Below are positions 1 through 7,365 of a stretch of 64,000 nucleotides of DNA, one piece after another. Under the pieces are notes generated by a model. It ran no database searches and was not told the DNA's origin. It saw only the letters and a list, made by a program, of their open reading frames with translations. The DNA is from RGIG3002 sp045546775 (GTDB lineage: Bacteria; Bacillota; Clostridia; Lachnospirales; Lachnospiraceae). The stretch is taken from the NCBI GenBank assembly GCA_045546775.1, contig JAZQDM010000100.1, positions 5,175 to 69,174 on the forward strand, in the 5' to 3' direction. Numbering within the stretch: position 1 is the stretch's first letter; every line of letters begins with the position of its first letter. The position numbers and the translations under genes were made by a program.

Positions 1-367
1 CCTGCAAAAGCGGACGTGTCGTATCATGCTTTAATCTTTTGTACACCGTTTCCGGTCGCACACGCAAATAAACAACCATGCCCAGTTTTTTCAACAGTGC
101 ACGATTTTCCTCACGCACCGGTAAGCCGCCTCCGACGGAAATGATGTGACTGCCCTTTTGTGTAAGCAGTTCTTTTACATAGTCCGTCTCCAATTGTCTA
201 AAATACGCTTCGCCTTTTTCGGCAAACAATTCCGAAATCGTACATCCTTGTCTCTTTTGTATTACTTTGTCGGTATCGATAACCGGCATTTTCAATTTAT
301 AAGACAGTCTCACTCCGATACTGCTCTTTCCGCATCCCATAAATCCTATTAAAATTACGTTTCCCAT
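1..367 (-). CDS. aroK: Shikimate kinase (partial, C-terminus outside window)
   Basis: Phosphorylates shikimate with ATP in the chorismate pathway. The gene starts at an ATG at 367 and runs off the left edge, so about 122 N-terminal residues are visible. They show a P-loop GFMGCGKSS at residues 9-17, an acidic DTD motif after the first helix, and SVGGGLPVREENR, the shikimate-binding glycine-rich loop of the family. It follows aroE by 5 bp on the same strand, so the two shikimate genes are surely co-transcribed. A gluconate kinase is less likely given the aroE neighbour and the GGG loop. Confidence 0.93.
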   Translation of the reverse strand, partial: MGNVILIGFMGCGKSSIGVRLSYKLKMPVIDTDKVIQKRQGCTISELFAEKGEAYFRQLETDYVKELLTQKGSHIISVGGGLPVREENRALLKKLGMVVYLRVRPETVYKRLKHDTTRPLLQ

Positions 368-372
368 GTTTC

Positions 373-1251
373 CTATTGTCCCATTTCTTCCTGCATTTTT
401 TTGTATATTACTGCTGCCTGTTCCTTCGTCACTTCGCAGCTGTTCCACAATTCGTACGCAATAATTCCTTGATACAAAAGCATTTTCAGTCCGTTAAATG
501 CAGGTTTTCCCTGCGCCTTTAACTGCTTCATAAATTTTGTCTCATAGGGATTAAATATCAAGTCATAGCCGACTTTTACTTTCTTGTAAAACTCTTCTGT
601 CTCCACAACACAGCTGTCGTTATTGGGATACATGCCAACACTGGTTGCCTGAATGCAAATCCAATTTTCTCCGGCAAGCTTCTCATAATCCGAAAGCGCC
701 AGCGCTTCCACATCTGCCTGCGGGTAAAAGCCGATTACTTCGTTGGCTACCGCCTGTGCTTTTTCCACCGTACGGTTTAAAATACGGATTTTTTTTGCCT
801 GCTTTTCGGCACACAACACCGCCACTGCCCTTGCCACGCCGCCGGCACCTAATATGATAACGTCTCCGTCTTCGATTTGTACACCGTCTTCTTTCATGGC
901 GCGGTACAAGCCCGGCATGTCCGTATTGTATCCTTTATAGCCACTCTCTGTGCGGACCAGCGTGTTGACCGCTCCGATTTGCTTTGCCAACGGGTCGATA
1001 GCAACCAAGGAAGCAATCACATCCGTTTTGTAAGGCACAGTCACGTTCATGCCCAAAATATTTAAAGCAAACGCACCTTTTACTGCTGCATTCAAATCCG
1101 CTTCCACATGAAACGGCACGTACACCAAATTGTGTCCAAACACTGCCGCAAGAGAATTATGTATAACCGGGGACATCGTATGCTCCACCGGATTTCCAAT
1201 CAAACCGCACGTTCTTGTTTTTCCGTTTGTATAATTGTTTTGTCCTTCCAT
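373..1251 (-). CDS. aroE: Shikimate dehydrogenase
   Basis: NADPH-dependent reduction of 3-dehydroshikimate to shikimate, cytosolic. The 292-residue protein carries the substrate motif SPVIHN (residues 27-32), the catalytic lysine in NVTVPYK (K75), the paired aspartate in YNTDMPG (D111), the nucleotide-binding GAGGVA (135-140) with NRT after the next strand, and ATSVGMYP. Length is a little above the usual 270-285 because of a polar N-terminal stretch. The start has a GGGAG ribosome-binding site. It abuts the YqeG gene upstream and lies 5 bp from aroK downstream, forming a yqeG-aroE-aroK unit. Confidence 0.95.
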   Translation of the reverse strand: MEGQNNYTNGKTRTCGLIGNPVEHTMSPVIHNSLAAVFGHNLVYVPFHVEADLNAAVKGAFALNILGMNVTVPYKTDVIASLVAIDPLAKQIGAVNTLVRTESGYKGYNTDMPGLYRAMKEDGVQIEDGDVIILGAGGVARAVAVLCAEKQAKKIRILNRTVEKAQAVANEVIGFYPQADVEALALSDYEKLAGENWICIQATSVGMYPNNDSCVVETEEFYKKVKVGYDLIFNPYETKFMKQLKAQGKPAFNGLKMLLYQGIIAYELWNSCEVTKEQAAVIYKKMQEEMGQ

Positions 1252-1764
1252 CTATTTTTCTCCCTGTGCATCCAATGTCTTTTTATAAAAATGAAGCACG
1301 ATTTTTTCCAAATAGCGCTTGAGTACAATCTGGATTTCTTCCTTCGGATGAATCGGTTTCACAAGATAGGACCGAATTCCTGCCTTGTTTGCGCCCCACA
1401 CGTCTGTAAAAAGCTGGTCACCCACAAAAAGCGTGGAACTTGTATCGGTTCCCATAAGTTCCATTGCTTTGATATAATTTTTCGGCAATGGTTTACCGGC
1501 CTTAAAAATATAACGGCTTCCTACCTGCTCGCTAAAGGATTTGACTCTGGGCTCTTTGTTATTGGACAAAAGCAAAGTCTGTATGCCCAGTTCCTTTAAC
1601 TGTGCAAACAATGCCAGACTTCTTTCATCTGCCGGTGCTCCGTGCGTAACCAACGTATTGTCCACATCAAAAATAACACCTCGCACACCGTTTTCATATT
1701 CCTTTTTAAAATCTATCAAATAAGTAGAATCCAAATATGCATCCGGATAAAACACTTCGAACAT
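1252..1764 (-). CDS. yqeG: YqeG family HAD-IIIA phosphatase
   Basis: Haloacid-dehalogenase superfamily phosphatase of the YqeG type, cytosolic, physiological substrate not established. The 170-residue protein has HAD motif I as FDVDNTLV, motif II in LLLSNN, the motif III lysine in AGKPLPKN, and motif IV in VGDQLFTDVWGANKAG. Full family length. Its stop abuts the aroE start, so translation is probably coupled. YqeG genes in Firmicutes often sit next to aroE, which fits. Upstream lies the nrdR terminator; no strong promoter was seen in the 80 bases between. Confidence 0.9.
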   Translation of the reverse strand: MFEVFYPDAYLDSTYLIDFKKEYENGVRGVIFDVDNTLVTHGAPADERSLALFAQLKELGIQTLLLSNNKEPRVKSFSEQVGSRYIFKAGKPLPKNYIKAMELMGTDTSSTLFVGDQLFTDVWGANKAGIRSYLVKPIHPKEEIQIVLKRYLEKIVLHFYKKTLDAQGEK

Positions 1765-1840
1765 AATCCGTAATCCTCTCTGCCTTTAAGGCGCGTCCGC
1801 CGAATATAATATGCGCCACTTTTTTTCTTTACTATAACAA

Positions 1841-1867
1841 AACACCCTGCACTTATGCAAGGTGTTT
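1841..1867 (-). terminator. Terminator downstream of nrdR
   Basis: Read on the minus strand just after the nrdR stop, an AACACC-rich arm pairs with its complement around a TAAG loop in a GC-containing stem of about 12 bp, followed by TTGTTAT. It probably separates nrdR from yqeG. Confidence 0.7.
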
Positions 1868-1878
1868 CGAAAATCTGT

Positions 1879-2331
1879 TTATTTATTCAACACGCTTTTC
1901 AATTCATCCATAAACGTATTAATGTCTTTAAACTCACGATAAACAGAAGCAAATCTGACATAGGCAACGGCTTCCAAATCTTTTAATTTGTCCATCACAA
2001 GTTCGCCGATTACCTGACTCGGAATCTCTTTTTCTTCCCGGTTAAAAATCTCGGTTTCCACCTCATCTACGAGCTGGTTAATCTGCGCCGCACTAATCGG
2101 GCGTTTGTGACATGCACGAAGTACGCCTGCCTCAATCTTGGAACGGTCGTATGTCTCTCTGTTATTGTCTTTCTTAATAATAATAAGCGGAATCGTTTCC
2201 ACCTTCTCATATGTGGTAAAACGCTTGTCACACTCATCACAAACACGTCTTCTACGGATAGAATTGTTTTCCTCCGCCGGTCTGGAATCGATTACTCTTG
2301 TATTTTCATGACCACAAAATGGACACTTCAT
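1879..2331 (-). CDS. nrdR: Transcriptional repressor NrdR
   Basis: ATP/dATP-sensing repressor of ribonucleotide reductase genes. From the ATG at 2331 the protein is 150 residues, the family length, and begins MKCPFCG. The zinc ribbon is CPFC at 3-6 and CDEC near 31-34, followed by an ATP-cone domain (VIKKD-type start, then YDRSKIEAG and AYVRFASVYREF). A longer frame opens at 2418, but that start lies inside the -35 box of a near-perfect promoter, so 2331 is chosen; it has a GGGGG ribosome-binding site. No NrdR box was recognised in its own promoter. Confidence 0.94.
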   Translation of the reverse strand: MKCPFCGHENTRVIDSRPAEENNSIRRRRVCDECDKRFTTYEKVETIPLIIIKKDNNRETYDRSKIEAGVLRACHKRPISAAQINQLVDEVETEIFNREEKEIPSQVIGELVMDKLKDLEAVAYVRFASVYREFKDINTFMDELKSVLNK

Positions 2332-2394
2332 AGATACCCCCATCTGCCTCTCATAGGCTAACATATTGATATAATCTAGGTTTTTGCCTCTTAT

Positions 2395-2423
2395 ATTATA
2401 AAATATCTGCCAATTCATGTCAA
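2395..2423 (-). promoter_or_regulatory. Sigma-A promoter of nrdR
   Basis: On the minus strand, TTGACA (2418-2423) and TATAAT (2395-2400) are separated by exactly 17 bases, a full consensus match. Transcription would begin near 2388, which sets the nrdR start at 2331. Confidence 0.88.
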
Positions 2424-2657
2424 TTATATCTTTATGTTAACTAGAATAATATCCGGCCCAACTTGACATATTTCATTGTAGCAAATGACAATGTCCGGCT
2501 CACTACAAAAAAAATTGCAAAATTTGCATGCACCCGGAATAATAATTTTTTTAATCTGACCGGTGCAATGGTCGAACTCAAAATCTGCCACTTTGCCCAG
2601 TCTCCTACAATCACGTACATTGATTACTTCTTTGCACCTAAACTCCGAAAAAAGCAT
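2424..2657 (-). CDS. ylmC: YlmC/YmxH family PRC-barrel sporulation protein
   Basis: Small protein (77 residues from the ATG at 2657) of the YlmC/YmxH family, a PRC-barrel-like fold annotated as sporulation-associated; its biochemical role is not known. The start MLFSEFRCKEVINV and the following RRLGKVADFEFD are typical of the family. AGGTGG five bases before this ATG supports the start over an upstream one at 2696. A CKFCNFFC stretch in the middle is cysteine-rich. Its stop touches the nrdR -35 box. It is divergent from sigG, a setting that fits a sporulation role. Confidence 0.8.
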   Translation of the reverse strand: MLFSEFRCKEVINVRDCRRLGKVADFEFDHCTGQIKKIIIPGACKFCNFFCSEPDIVICYNEICQVGPDIILVNIKI

Positions 2658-2839
2658 GATTCCACCTGCAATACTCACTTTTTTTATTATATGCATGCAG
2701 TGTCACTCGGTGCTTTATCTCATACAATTGCAACTTTACATGAATAATTTTCCTGTGTTTTGTACATGATTTTAGTATAAAAATCAACGGACAGCTCCTT
2801 ATCTGAGCAACGTTGGACGCAAACGAAGGAGGCTTACAC

Positions 2840-3619
2840 ATGGCACAGGGAAAAGTGGAAATCTGCGGGGTAAATACAGCAAAACTCCCTCTTTTAAAAC
2901 AGGCACAAAAGGATGCTCTCTTTGCAAGAATTGAACAGGGCGACACGGCCGCAAGAGAGGAATATATTGAAGGGAACTTGCGACTTGTTTTAAGTGTCAT
3001 TAAGCGTTTTTCTGCAAGCAATGAAAATGTGGATGATTTGTTTCAAATCGGCTGCATTGGTCTCATTAAGGCAATTGACAACTTTGACTCTTCCTTAAAT
3101 GTCAAATTCAGCACATACGCGGTTCCTATGATTATTGGCGAAATCAGGCGTTTCCTGCGCGACAACAGCACCATCCGGGTAAGCCGTTCCATCAAGGACA
3201 CTGCGTACAAAGCAATCTATGCGAAAGAGGCGATGACAAAACGGAATTTGCGGGAACCGACCGTCATGGAAATCGCCGAGGAAATCGGTGTGTCCAAAGA
3301 AGATATCGTCTATGCTTTGGATGCCATTCAAAGTCCTTGCAGTTTGTACGACCCGATTTACACGGACGGTGGCGACACTCTTTATGTGATGGACCAGATC
3401 AGCGACAAAAAGAACAAAGAGGAAAAATGGATTGAACAGATTTCTTTGAGCGAAGCAATGAAAAAACTAAACGACCGGGAACACGAAATTATTACTCTCC
3501 GCTTTTTTGAAGGCAAAACACAAATGGAAGTGGCCGAATATATCGGTATATCCCAAGCCCAAGTTTCCCGTCTGGAAAAAAATGCCTTAAAAACAATGCG
3601 TGCCTATTTAAACGCTTGA
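2840..3619 (+). CDS. sigG: RNA polymerase sporulation sigma factor SigG
   Basis: Late forespore-specific sigma-70 family factor. The start at 2840 has AAGGAGG nine bases upstream and gives 259 residues beginning MAQGKVEICGVNTAKLP, the hallmark SigG N-terminus. Region 2 is at about 45-115 (DDLFQIGCIGLIKAIDNFD, then KFSTYAVPMIIGEIRRFLRD), region 3 follows (RSIKDTAYKA), and region 4 ends with the helix-turn-helix MEVAEYIGISQAQVSRLEK. Unlike Bacillus, where sigG follows spoIIGA-sigE in the same direction, here it points toward them on the opposite strand with two genes in between. Confidence 0.96.
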   Translation: MAQGKVEICGVNTAKLPLLKQAQKDALFARIEQGDTAAREEYIEGNLRLVLSVIKRFSASNENVDDLFQIGCIGLIKAIDNFDSSLNVKFSTYAVPMIIGEIRRFLRDNSTIRVSRSIKDTAYKAIYAKEAMTKRNLREPTVMEIAEEIGVSKEDIVYALDAIQSPCSLYDPIYTDGGDTLYVMDQISDKKNKEEKWIEQISLSEAMKKLNDREHEIITLRFFEGKTQMEVAEYIGISQAQVSRLEKNALKTMRAYLNA

Positions 3620-3622
3620 CCC

Positions 3623-3651
3623 TTGTACTTTTTCCCGGATACGAGTATAAT
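3623..3651 (+). promoter_or_regulatory. Sigma-A-like promoter for the small gene after sigG
   Basis: TTGTAC (3623-3628), a 17-base spacer and a perfect TATAAT (3646-3651) lie just past the sigG stop. The next gene can therefore be expressed in vegetative cells independently of sigG. Confidence 0.65.
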
Positions 3652-3687
3652 GATATGGAGAAAACTGGTATTCGGAGGGACCGTTAC

Positions 3688-4002
3688 ATGGTAGATTGGC
3701 ACGATATTAAAAAAGCGTTTGAACGCGACGCACAAAAGGCAGAAGCTACTTTTATGGACCGGGAACAACAACTTTTAAAAAGCATCACAGTCTATTTGTG
3801 TGGCAAAAAAGGTGTATCCCCCATACAAGGCTATGAACCGGACGAAGCACTTGGCTTTTTACAAAAACCTGTGGCTGAAATCAAAGACTGCCTCGGCGGA
3901 GAATGGGCAGCATTTGAAGATGAAAAGCTGGAAACACTTGCTTATTCTCTTACAAAAAAAGTACAAAAATCCGGAAAAATTATTAATTGGGACAATAAAT
4001 AA
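3688..4002 (+). CDS. Conserved-looking protein of unknown function (104 aa)
   Basis: I do not recognise this family. The ATG at 3688 has GGAGGG nine bases upstream and follows a promoter at 3623-3651, so it is preferred over the longer TTG frame that overlaps the sigG stop. The 104-residue product is soluble, charged and mostly helical by composition (KKAFERDAQKAEATFMDREQQ near the start), with no signal peptide, membrane segment or cysteine pair. It ends at a strong terminator. Position between sigG and mgsA gives no functional clue. Confidence 0.75.
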   Translation: MVDWHDIKKAFERDAQKAEATFMDREQQLLKSITVYLCGKKGVSPIQGYEPDEALGFLQKPVAEIKDCLGGEWAAFEDEKLETLAYSLTKKVQKSGKIINWDNK

Positions 4003-4028
4003 GGGAGCTACTGCTCCCTTATTTTTTA
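4001..4028. terminator. Terminator between the small gene and mgsA
   Basis: AAGGGAGC and GCTCCCTT form a perfect 8-bp stem with a TACT loop, followed by ATTTTTT on the plus strand. On the minus strand it is followed by a weaker AT-rich run, so it may also stop mgsA transcripts. Confidence 0.85.
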
Positions 4029-4038
4029 CCTATTTGCA

Positions 4039-4509
4039 TTACAATGTCTGTGCTCTCTCTTTGATATTCTGGCTAAAGTTGATTACGGTGTGATTGTATT
4101 CCTGATCCATCATAGAAGAAGTAATCAGGAAATCTGCCGTCGCTCTGTTGTTGGCAATCGGAATATCGTACACCTGCGCAATACGAAGAAGCGCTTTTAC
4201 GTCCGGATCATGCGGCTGTGCTGCCAACGGGTCGGAAAAGAAAATCACAAAGTCAATTCTTCCCTCTACAATTTTGGCACCAATCTGCTGGTCACCGCCT
4301 AACGGGCCACTGTTATAACCTTTTACCGGAAGTCCTGTTTTGTCTGTAATCATTTTTGCTGTAGTTCCGGTGCCGCAAAGAAAATGATGTTTCAAAATCT
4401 CTTTGTTTTGTTCACACCACTGTATAATCTCATGTTTTTTGCTGTCATGTGCAATAAGTGCAATATTTTTTTGTTTGCCAATCGTTAATGTAATTAAATC
4501 TTTACTCAT
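4039..4509 (-). CDS. mgsA: Methylglyoxal synthase
   Basis: Converts dihydroxyacetone phosphate to methylglyoxal and phosphate, a glycolytic bypass. From the ATG at 4509 (AAAGGA seven bases upstream) the protein is 156 residues. Family motifs are LIAHDSKK, CGTGTTAKMI (phosphate binding), the SGPLGGDQQIGAKI block with the catalytic aspartate, IFFSDPLAAQPHDPDV, and IPIANNRATADF. An alternative ATG lies five codons upstream. A palindrome in its leader may be an operator. Confidence 0.95.
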   Translation of the reverse strand: MSKDLITLTIGKQKNIALIAHDSKKHEIIQWCEQNKEILKHHFLCGTGTTAKMITDKTGLPVKGYNSGPLGGDQQIGAKIVEGRIDFVIFFSDPLAAQPHDPDVKALLRIAQVYDIPIANNRATADFLITSSMMDQEYNHTVINFSQNIKERAQTL

Positions 4510-4551
4510 TTTTTTCCTTTCCATGCAGCCAATTTTTTCTTCTGCACTGTT

Positions 4552-4592
4552 ATCTTTCTTAAGAAAGATTTCTCTTTGTTGTCCTTATTTTA
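4552..4592 (-). promoter_or_regulatory. Probable mgsA -10 box and 18-bp palindrome in the leader
   Basis: On the minus strand a TAAAAT -10 box (4587-4592, no convincing -35) is followed about 18 bases later by a perfect 18-bp palindrome, ATCTTTCTT/AAGAAAGAT (4552-4569), which lies between the predicted transcript start and the ribosome-binding site. A repressor site or a small hairpin would both fit. Confidence 0.45.
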
Positions 4593-4652
4593 CCATCTCA
4601 TTCGTTATTGTGCTACTATTTTATGTAAATACACAAAAATTTCTTACAACAT

Positions 4653-5393
4653 TTACACTTCTCTTACCATTTCTTTACGGAGACGTCTCATTATTTTTTT
4701 CTCCAATCTGGAAATATAAGATTGCGAAATTCCAAGAAACTGCGCCACTTCCTTTTGCGTCATTTCCTCCCCGTCCCGTTTTCCCAATCCGAAACGAAGC
4801 TTGATAATGGTTCGCTCCCGTTCCGAAAGTTTCCCAACGGCTTTCATGAGCATTTTCCGCTCTACTTCATTTTCCATGTCACGGTAAATTACATCCTCCT
4901 CCGTGCCAAGAATATCTGATAACAAAAGCTCATTGCCATCCCAGTCCACATTCAGCGGTTCGTCGATGGACACTTCCAGCTTTGTTTTGTTGTTGCGGCG
5001 CAAATACATCAAAATTTCATTTTCGATGCATCGCGACGCATACGTTGCCAGCTTAATATTTTTATCCGGTTTAAAAGTGTTGATGGACTTGATCAAACCA
5101 ATCGTTCCGATTGAAATCAAATCTTCCACACCAACACCTGTATTGTCAAATTTTTTTGCAATATAAACGACAAGTCGCAAATTGTGTTCAATCAACACCG
5201 ATTTTGCCTGCTCTTCATACTCTGTTCCCAAATCGTGAATAACTTCGTTTTCCTCCTCCGCTTCCAACGGCGGTGGTAACACATCCGTTCCACCAATATA
5301 GTGGATTTCTCCCTGTTTTGCCCCAAAAAGATTCGCCGGCGTATGCATCATCCGAAATTGAATCCGTCCCGGCATCGCAAGTTTTAGTATCAT
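4653..5393 (-). CDS. sigE: RNA polymerase sporulation sigma factor SigE (pro-form)
   Basis: Early mother-cell sigma factor made as an inactive precursor. The 246-residue protein has a pro-sequence of about 32 residues ending HYIGGTDVLPPPL, matching the B. subtilis YYIGG...LPPPL processing region, so SpoIIGA cleavage would fall near Y32-I33. Sigma region 2 is EDLISIGTIGLIKSINTF...KLATYASRCIENEILMYLRR written over two blocks, and region 4 ends with the helix-turn-helix VAQFLGISQSYISRLEKK. It follows spoIIGA by one base on the same strand, as in the Bacillus spoIIG operon. Confidence 0.96.
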   Translation of the reverse strand: MILKLAMPGRIQFRMMHTPANLFGAKQGEIHYIGGTDVLPPPLEAEEENEVIHDLGTEYEEQAKSVLIEHNLRLVVYIAKKFDNTGVGVEDLISIGTIGLIKSINTFKPDKNIKLATYASRCIENEILMYLRRNNKTKLEVSIDEPLNVDWDGNELLLSDILGTEEDVIYRDMENEVERKMLMKAVGKLSERERTIIKLRFGLGKRDGEEMTQKEVAQFLGISQSYISRLEKKIMRRLRKEMVREV

Positions 5394-5394
5394 A

Positions 5395-6195
5395 TTAAAT
5401 TCCTCCTTCTAACAACTTTGGGTGAAGCAACATTTGATATTTCCCATTTGCAAAAACGGTCTCTTTGCTCACCGCAATAATCACACAGTTTTTATCGTAC
5501 ACTTTTCCCCGTATGTACACTTTCATTTTATCAAACTCATATCCTAGCAAAATTCCACTTTTCTTCCCGACACTATGATATGGGATTACCCGACATTTTT
5601 CTTCGCGCAATACGTTTTCCCGATTCGGTACTGCACTTTCGTCTATCACGCAGACCGGCTTTTTGCTGATAGGTTCATACAACATGTTACCGGAATCCAC
5701 AAAAGCTTTCACCTTACAGGAGCCATTTTCAAAAAAAATTTCTACTTCGCATTCGTTCGATGCCTGCTGATAATTTTTTATAAAAAAATAGAGCATCGCA
5801 TAAACGACTATCGCAGGCAGCACCATTGTAAAAAGGAAATTTTCTCCTGTAATTGGCATGTATTTTGTCAAAAAAAGCAATACCCCTCCTAATACAAAAG
5901 AAAAAAAGTACAAACTTATCATTGCTTTTGCGATAAACGAAAACAATCGTCTGCCAAACATAATCCACAGCATAAACACACTAAACGGAATAAGACCAAG
6001 CAGCACCTTTAACGGATACGGCAGTGGTAACAGAAATGTTATGAAAATGTTTCCACCCGCACCAATGAGCGCACTAAAAAGGATTCTCAACTGCCTGACA
6101 GAAGTCCTCAACCCTAGATTTACAAACGCCAAAATAAGATAATCCATTATAAAATTCAGGAAAAAAACATAGTCAACATAAACAATATATTGCAC
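5395..6195 (-). CDS. spoIIGA: Sigma-E processing peptidase SpoIIGA
   Basis: Membrane aspartic protease that activates pro-SigE in the mother cell. The 266-residue protein has five hydrophobic segments in residues 1-140 (starting MQYIVYVDYVFFLNFIMDY, as in the family) and a cytosolic C-terminal domain with the aspartic-protease motif FVDSGN (D167). The downstream gene is its substrate, sigE, one base away. A TATAAT box and a Spo0A-box-like element lie upstream, consistent with control at sporulation onset. Confidence 0.93.
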   Translation of the reverse strand: MQYIVYVDYVFFLNFIMDYLILAFVNLGLRTSVRQLRILFSALIGAGGNIFITFLLPLPYPLKVLLGLIPFSVFMLWIMFGRRLFSFIAKAMISLYFFSFVLGGVLLFLTKYMPITGENFLFTMVLPAIVVYAMLYFFIKNYQQASNECEVEIFFENGSCKVKAFVDSGNMLYEPISKKPVCVIDESAVPNRENVLREEKCRVIPYHSVGKKSGILLGYEFDKMKVYIRGKVYDKNCVIIAVSKETVFANGKYQMLLHPKLLEGGI

Positions 6196-6218
6196 CGTCC
6201 ACCTCCGTTTCTGTTCCC

Positions 6219-6254
6219 ATTATACTAATTCTGAAGCACATATTTTGTCGTTTT
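6219..6254 (-). promoter_or_regulatory. Candidate spoIIGA-sigE promoter with Spo0A-like box
   Basis: On the minus strand, TATAAT (6219-6224) has no normal -35 at 17 bases. Instead the plus strand at 6243-6254 reads TTTTGTCGTTTT, one or two mismatches from the TTTGTCGAA Spo0A box. The B. subtilis spoIIG promoter likewise has a 0A box overlapping an unusually spaced -35. Tentative. Confidence 0.45.
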
Positions 6255-6300
6255 CTATCCAAAAAGATGTGTTATTTACCGCAAAATGTGAGCAGAACAA

Positions 6301-6450
6301 AGAGTCCGCTTGCGGACTCTCGCGCCGAGCGCGGTCGCGTCAGCGACATCTTCCTTGAACGCGCGAGTGCGCATCCTCGCGGAGCGTTTTTGCTTTATAG
6401 GAAAGGCTGTCACACTTTAGTGTGACAAGGTCTTTCCTATAAAGCAAAAA
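6301..6450. repeat. GC-rich intergenic element with nested inverted repeats
   Basis: Between spoIIGA and the next gene lie a hairpin AGAGTCCGC-TT-GCGGACTCT (6301-6320), a GC-rich CpG-dense block (6321-6386) unlike the surrounding AT-rich DNA, and a cruciform: a perfect 19-bp inverted repeat (6387-6405 with 6432-6450) enclosing a second 9-bp hairpin (6408-6416 with 6419-6427). No reading frame is evident. It resembles a palindromic intergenic repeat (REP or MITE-like), but it occurs once here and copy number cannot be judged. Confidence 0.6.
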
Positions 6451-6473
6451 AAGCAGTCTGTAAAAGACTGCTT
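6444..6473 (-). terminator. Terminator of the cytidylate kinase-like gene
   Basis: On the minus strand AAGCAGTCT pairs with AGACTGCTT around a TTTAC loop, followed by six T residues. The stem begins within the stop codon of the gene at 6472. Confidence 0.85.
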
Positions 6474-7347
6474 AAAAATGAATCAAACTCTTTTCGTCCT
6501 GTGTGACAGGATATTTTTTGTATTTAAAATCTGCGGCTGTTTCCAGTGTCTGAACCGCATCCAAATCTGCTGTAATCTCTACATCTGCATTCGCCACAGC
6601 CTTCAAAAATGTCTGTTTACTCTGAAGTGCTACAAGAAGCGGTGTATGATCACCCAAAGCGTACCATTCATTATTTTTGATTGCCACTTCGATGCTTCCG
6701 CATGTCGTGTCTGCAACTTCGTCACAAGCTTCTGCTTCTACTTTTTTTGTCGGATACACAGAAGTCGGATTTAACAACATAACTTGTTTAAAGCGTTCTT
6801 CCTGATACTTTGCATACTGTGCCAAGATTTCTTTTGCAATATCTTCCGGCTTTGCATTGGTTGTCTCAAGAACTAAGTTGTAATTGTTCATGTTGTAATA
6901 ATCGATATCATACAACTTTGCAAAACGTTCCTGCTCCAAATGCTGTCTTTCCAGTAGTGCTTCTTTGCACTCTTGCACGCTTGCATACACTTCTGTATCG
7001 CGGTTGTCATTAAACACACGGCTTGCCGCTTCGTTAATGTCAACGGTAAGAAATACTTTAAAACTTTCTGTCACAAAATTCCATGCAAGTCTGGAGTCAA
7101 ACACCGCATTATCAAGCTCGTCACCAAGCTTTTTGCTACGGTTGTCAATCATATCATCAATGTCATGTTTGCCGGCTGCAATTTCTTTTGCTACTTCTTC
7201 GTTCAGCTCTACAACGGACAAACCACGCTCTTTTGCAATTTCTCTAAAGATGGTTCCTGTGGATATAATCTGATAATCAATTTTCGCCAACTCTTTACAT
7301 ACGGTTGATTTTCCCGAACCAAGATTACCTGTAATCGTAATATTCAT
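6472..7347 (-). CDS. Cytidylate kinase-like P-loop protein with unknown C-terminal extension
   Basis: N-terminal half (about residues 1-180) is a nucleoside monophosphate kinase-like domain: P-loop TGNLGSGKSTV at 6-16, ISTGTIFREIA, IDNRSKKLG and DSRLAWNF. This matches the cytidylate kinase-like/AAA family rather than true Cmk, so substrate is uncertain. Residues from about 190 to 291 form an extra domain (NPTSVYPTKKVEAE onward, then EWYALGDHTPLLVAL) that I cannot place; ALGDH and the small-molecule-like segment recall nothing specific. It sits between ftsZ and spoIIGA with its own terminator, so co-transcription with ftsZ (19 bp upstream) is likely. Confidence 0.72.
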   Translation of the reverse strand: MNITITGNLGSGKSTVCKELAKIDYQIISTGTIFREIAKERGLSVVELNEEVAKEIAAGKHDIDDMIDNRSKKLGDELDNAVFDSRLAWNFVTESFKVFLTVDINEAASRVFNDNRDTEVYASVQECKEALLERQHLEQERFAKLYDIDYYNMNNYNLVLETTNAKPEDIAKEILAQYAKYQEERFKQVMLLNPTSVYPTKKVEAEACDEVADTTCGSIEVAIKNNEWYALGDHTPLLVALQSKQTFLKAVANADVEITADLDAVQTLETAADFKYKKYPVTQDEKSLIHF

Positions 7348-7365
7348 AGAACACCTGCTTTATTG

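Noticed and set aside
2332..2418. Longer nrdR start at 2418
   Set aside because: The codon lies inside the -35 box of a consensus promoter, and NrdR proteins begin MKCPFCG.
2638..3021. 127-residue minus-strand frame antisense to the ylmC-sigG gap and sigG
   Set aside because: It overlaps sigG coding sequence, has no ribosome-binding site and no recognisable motif.
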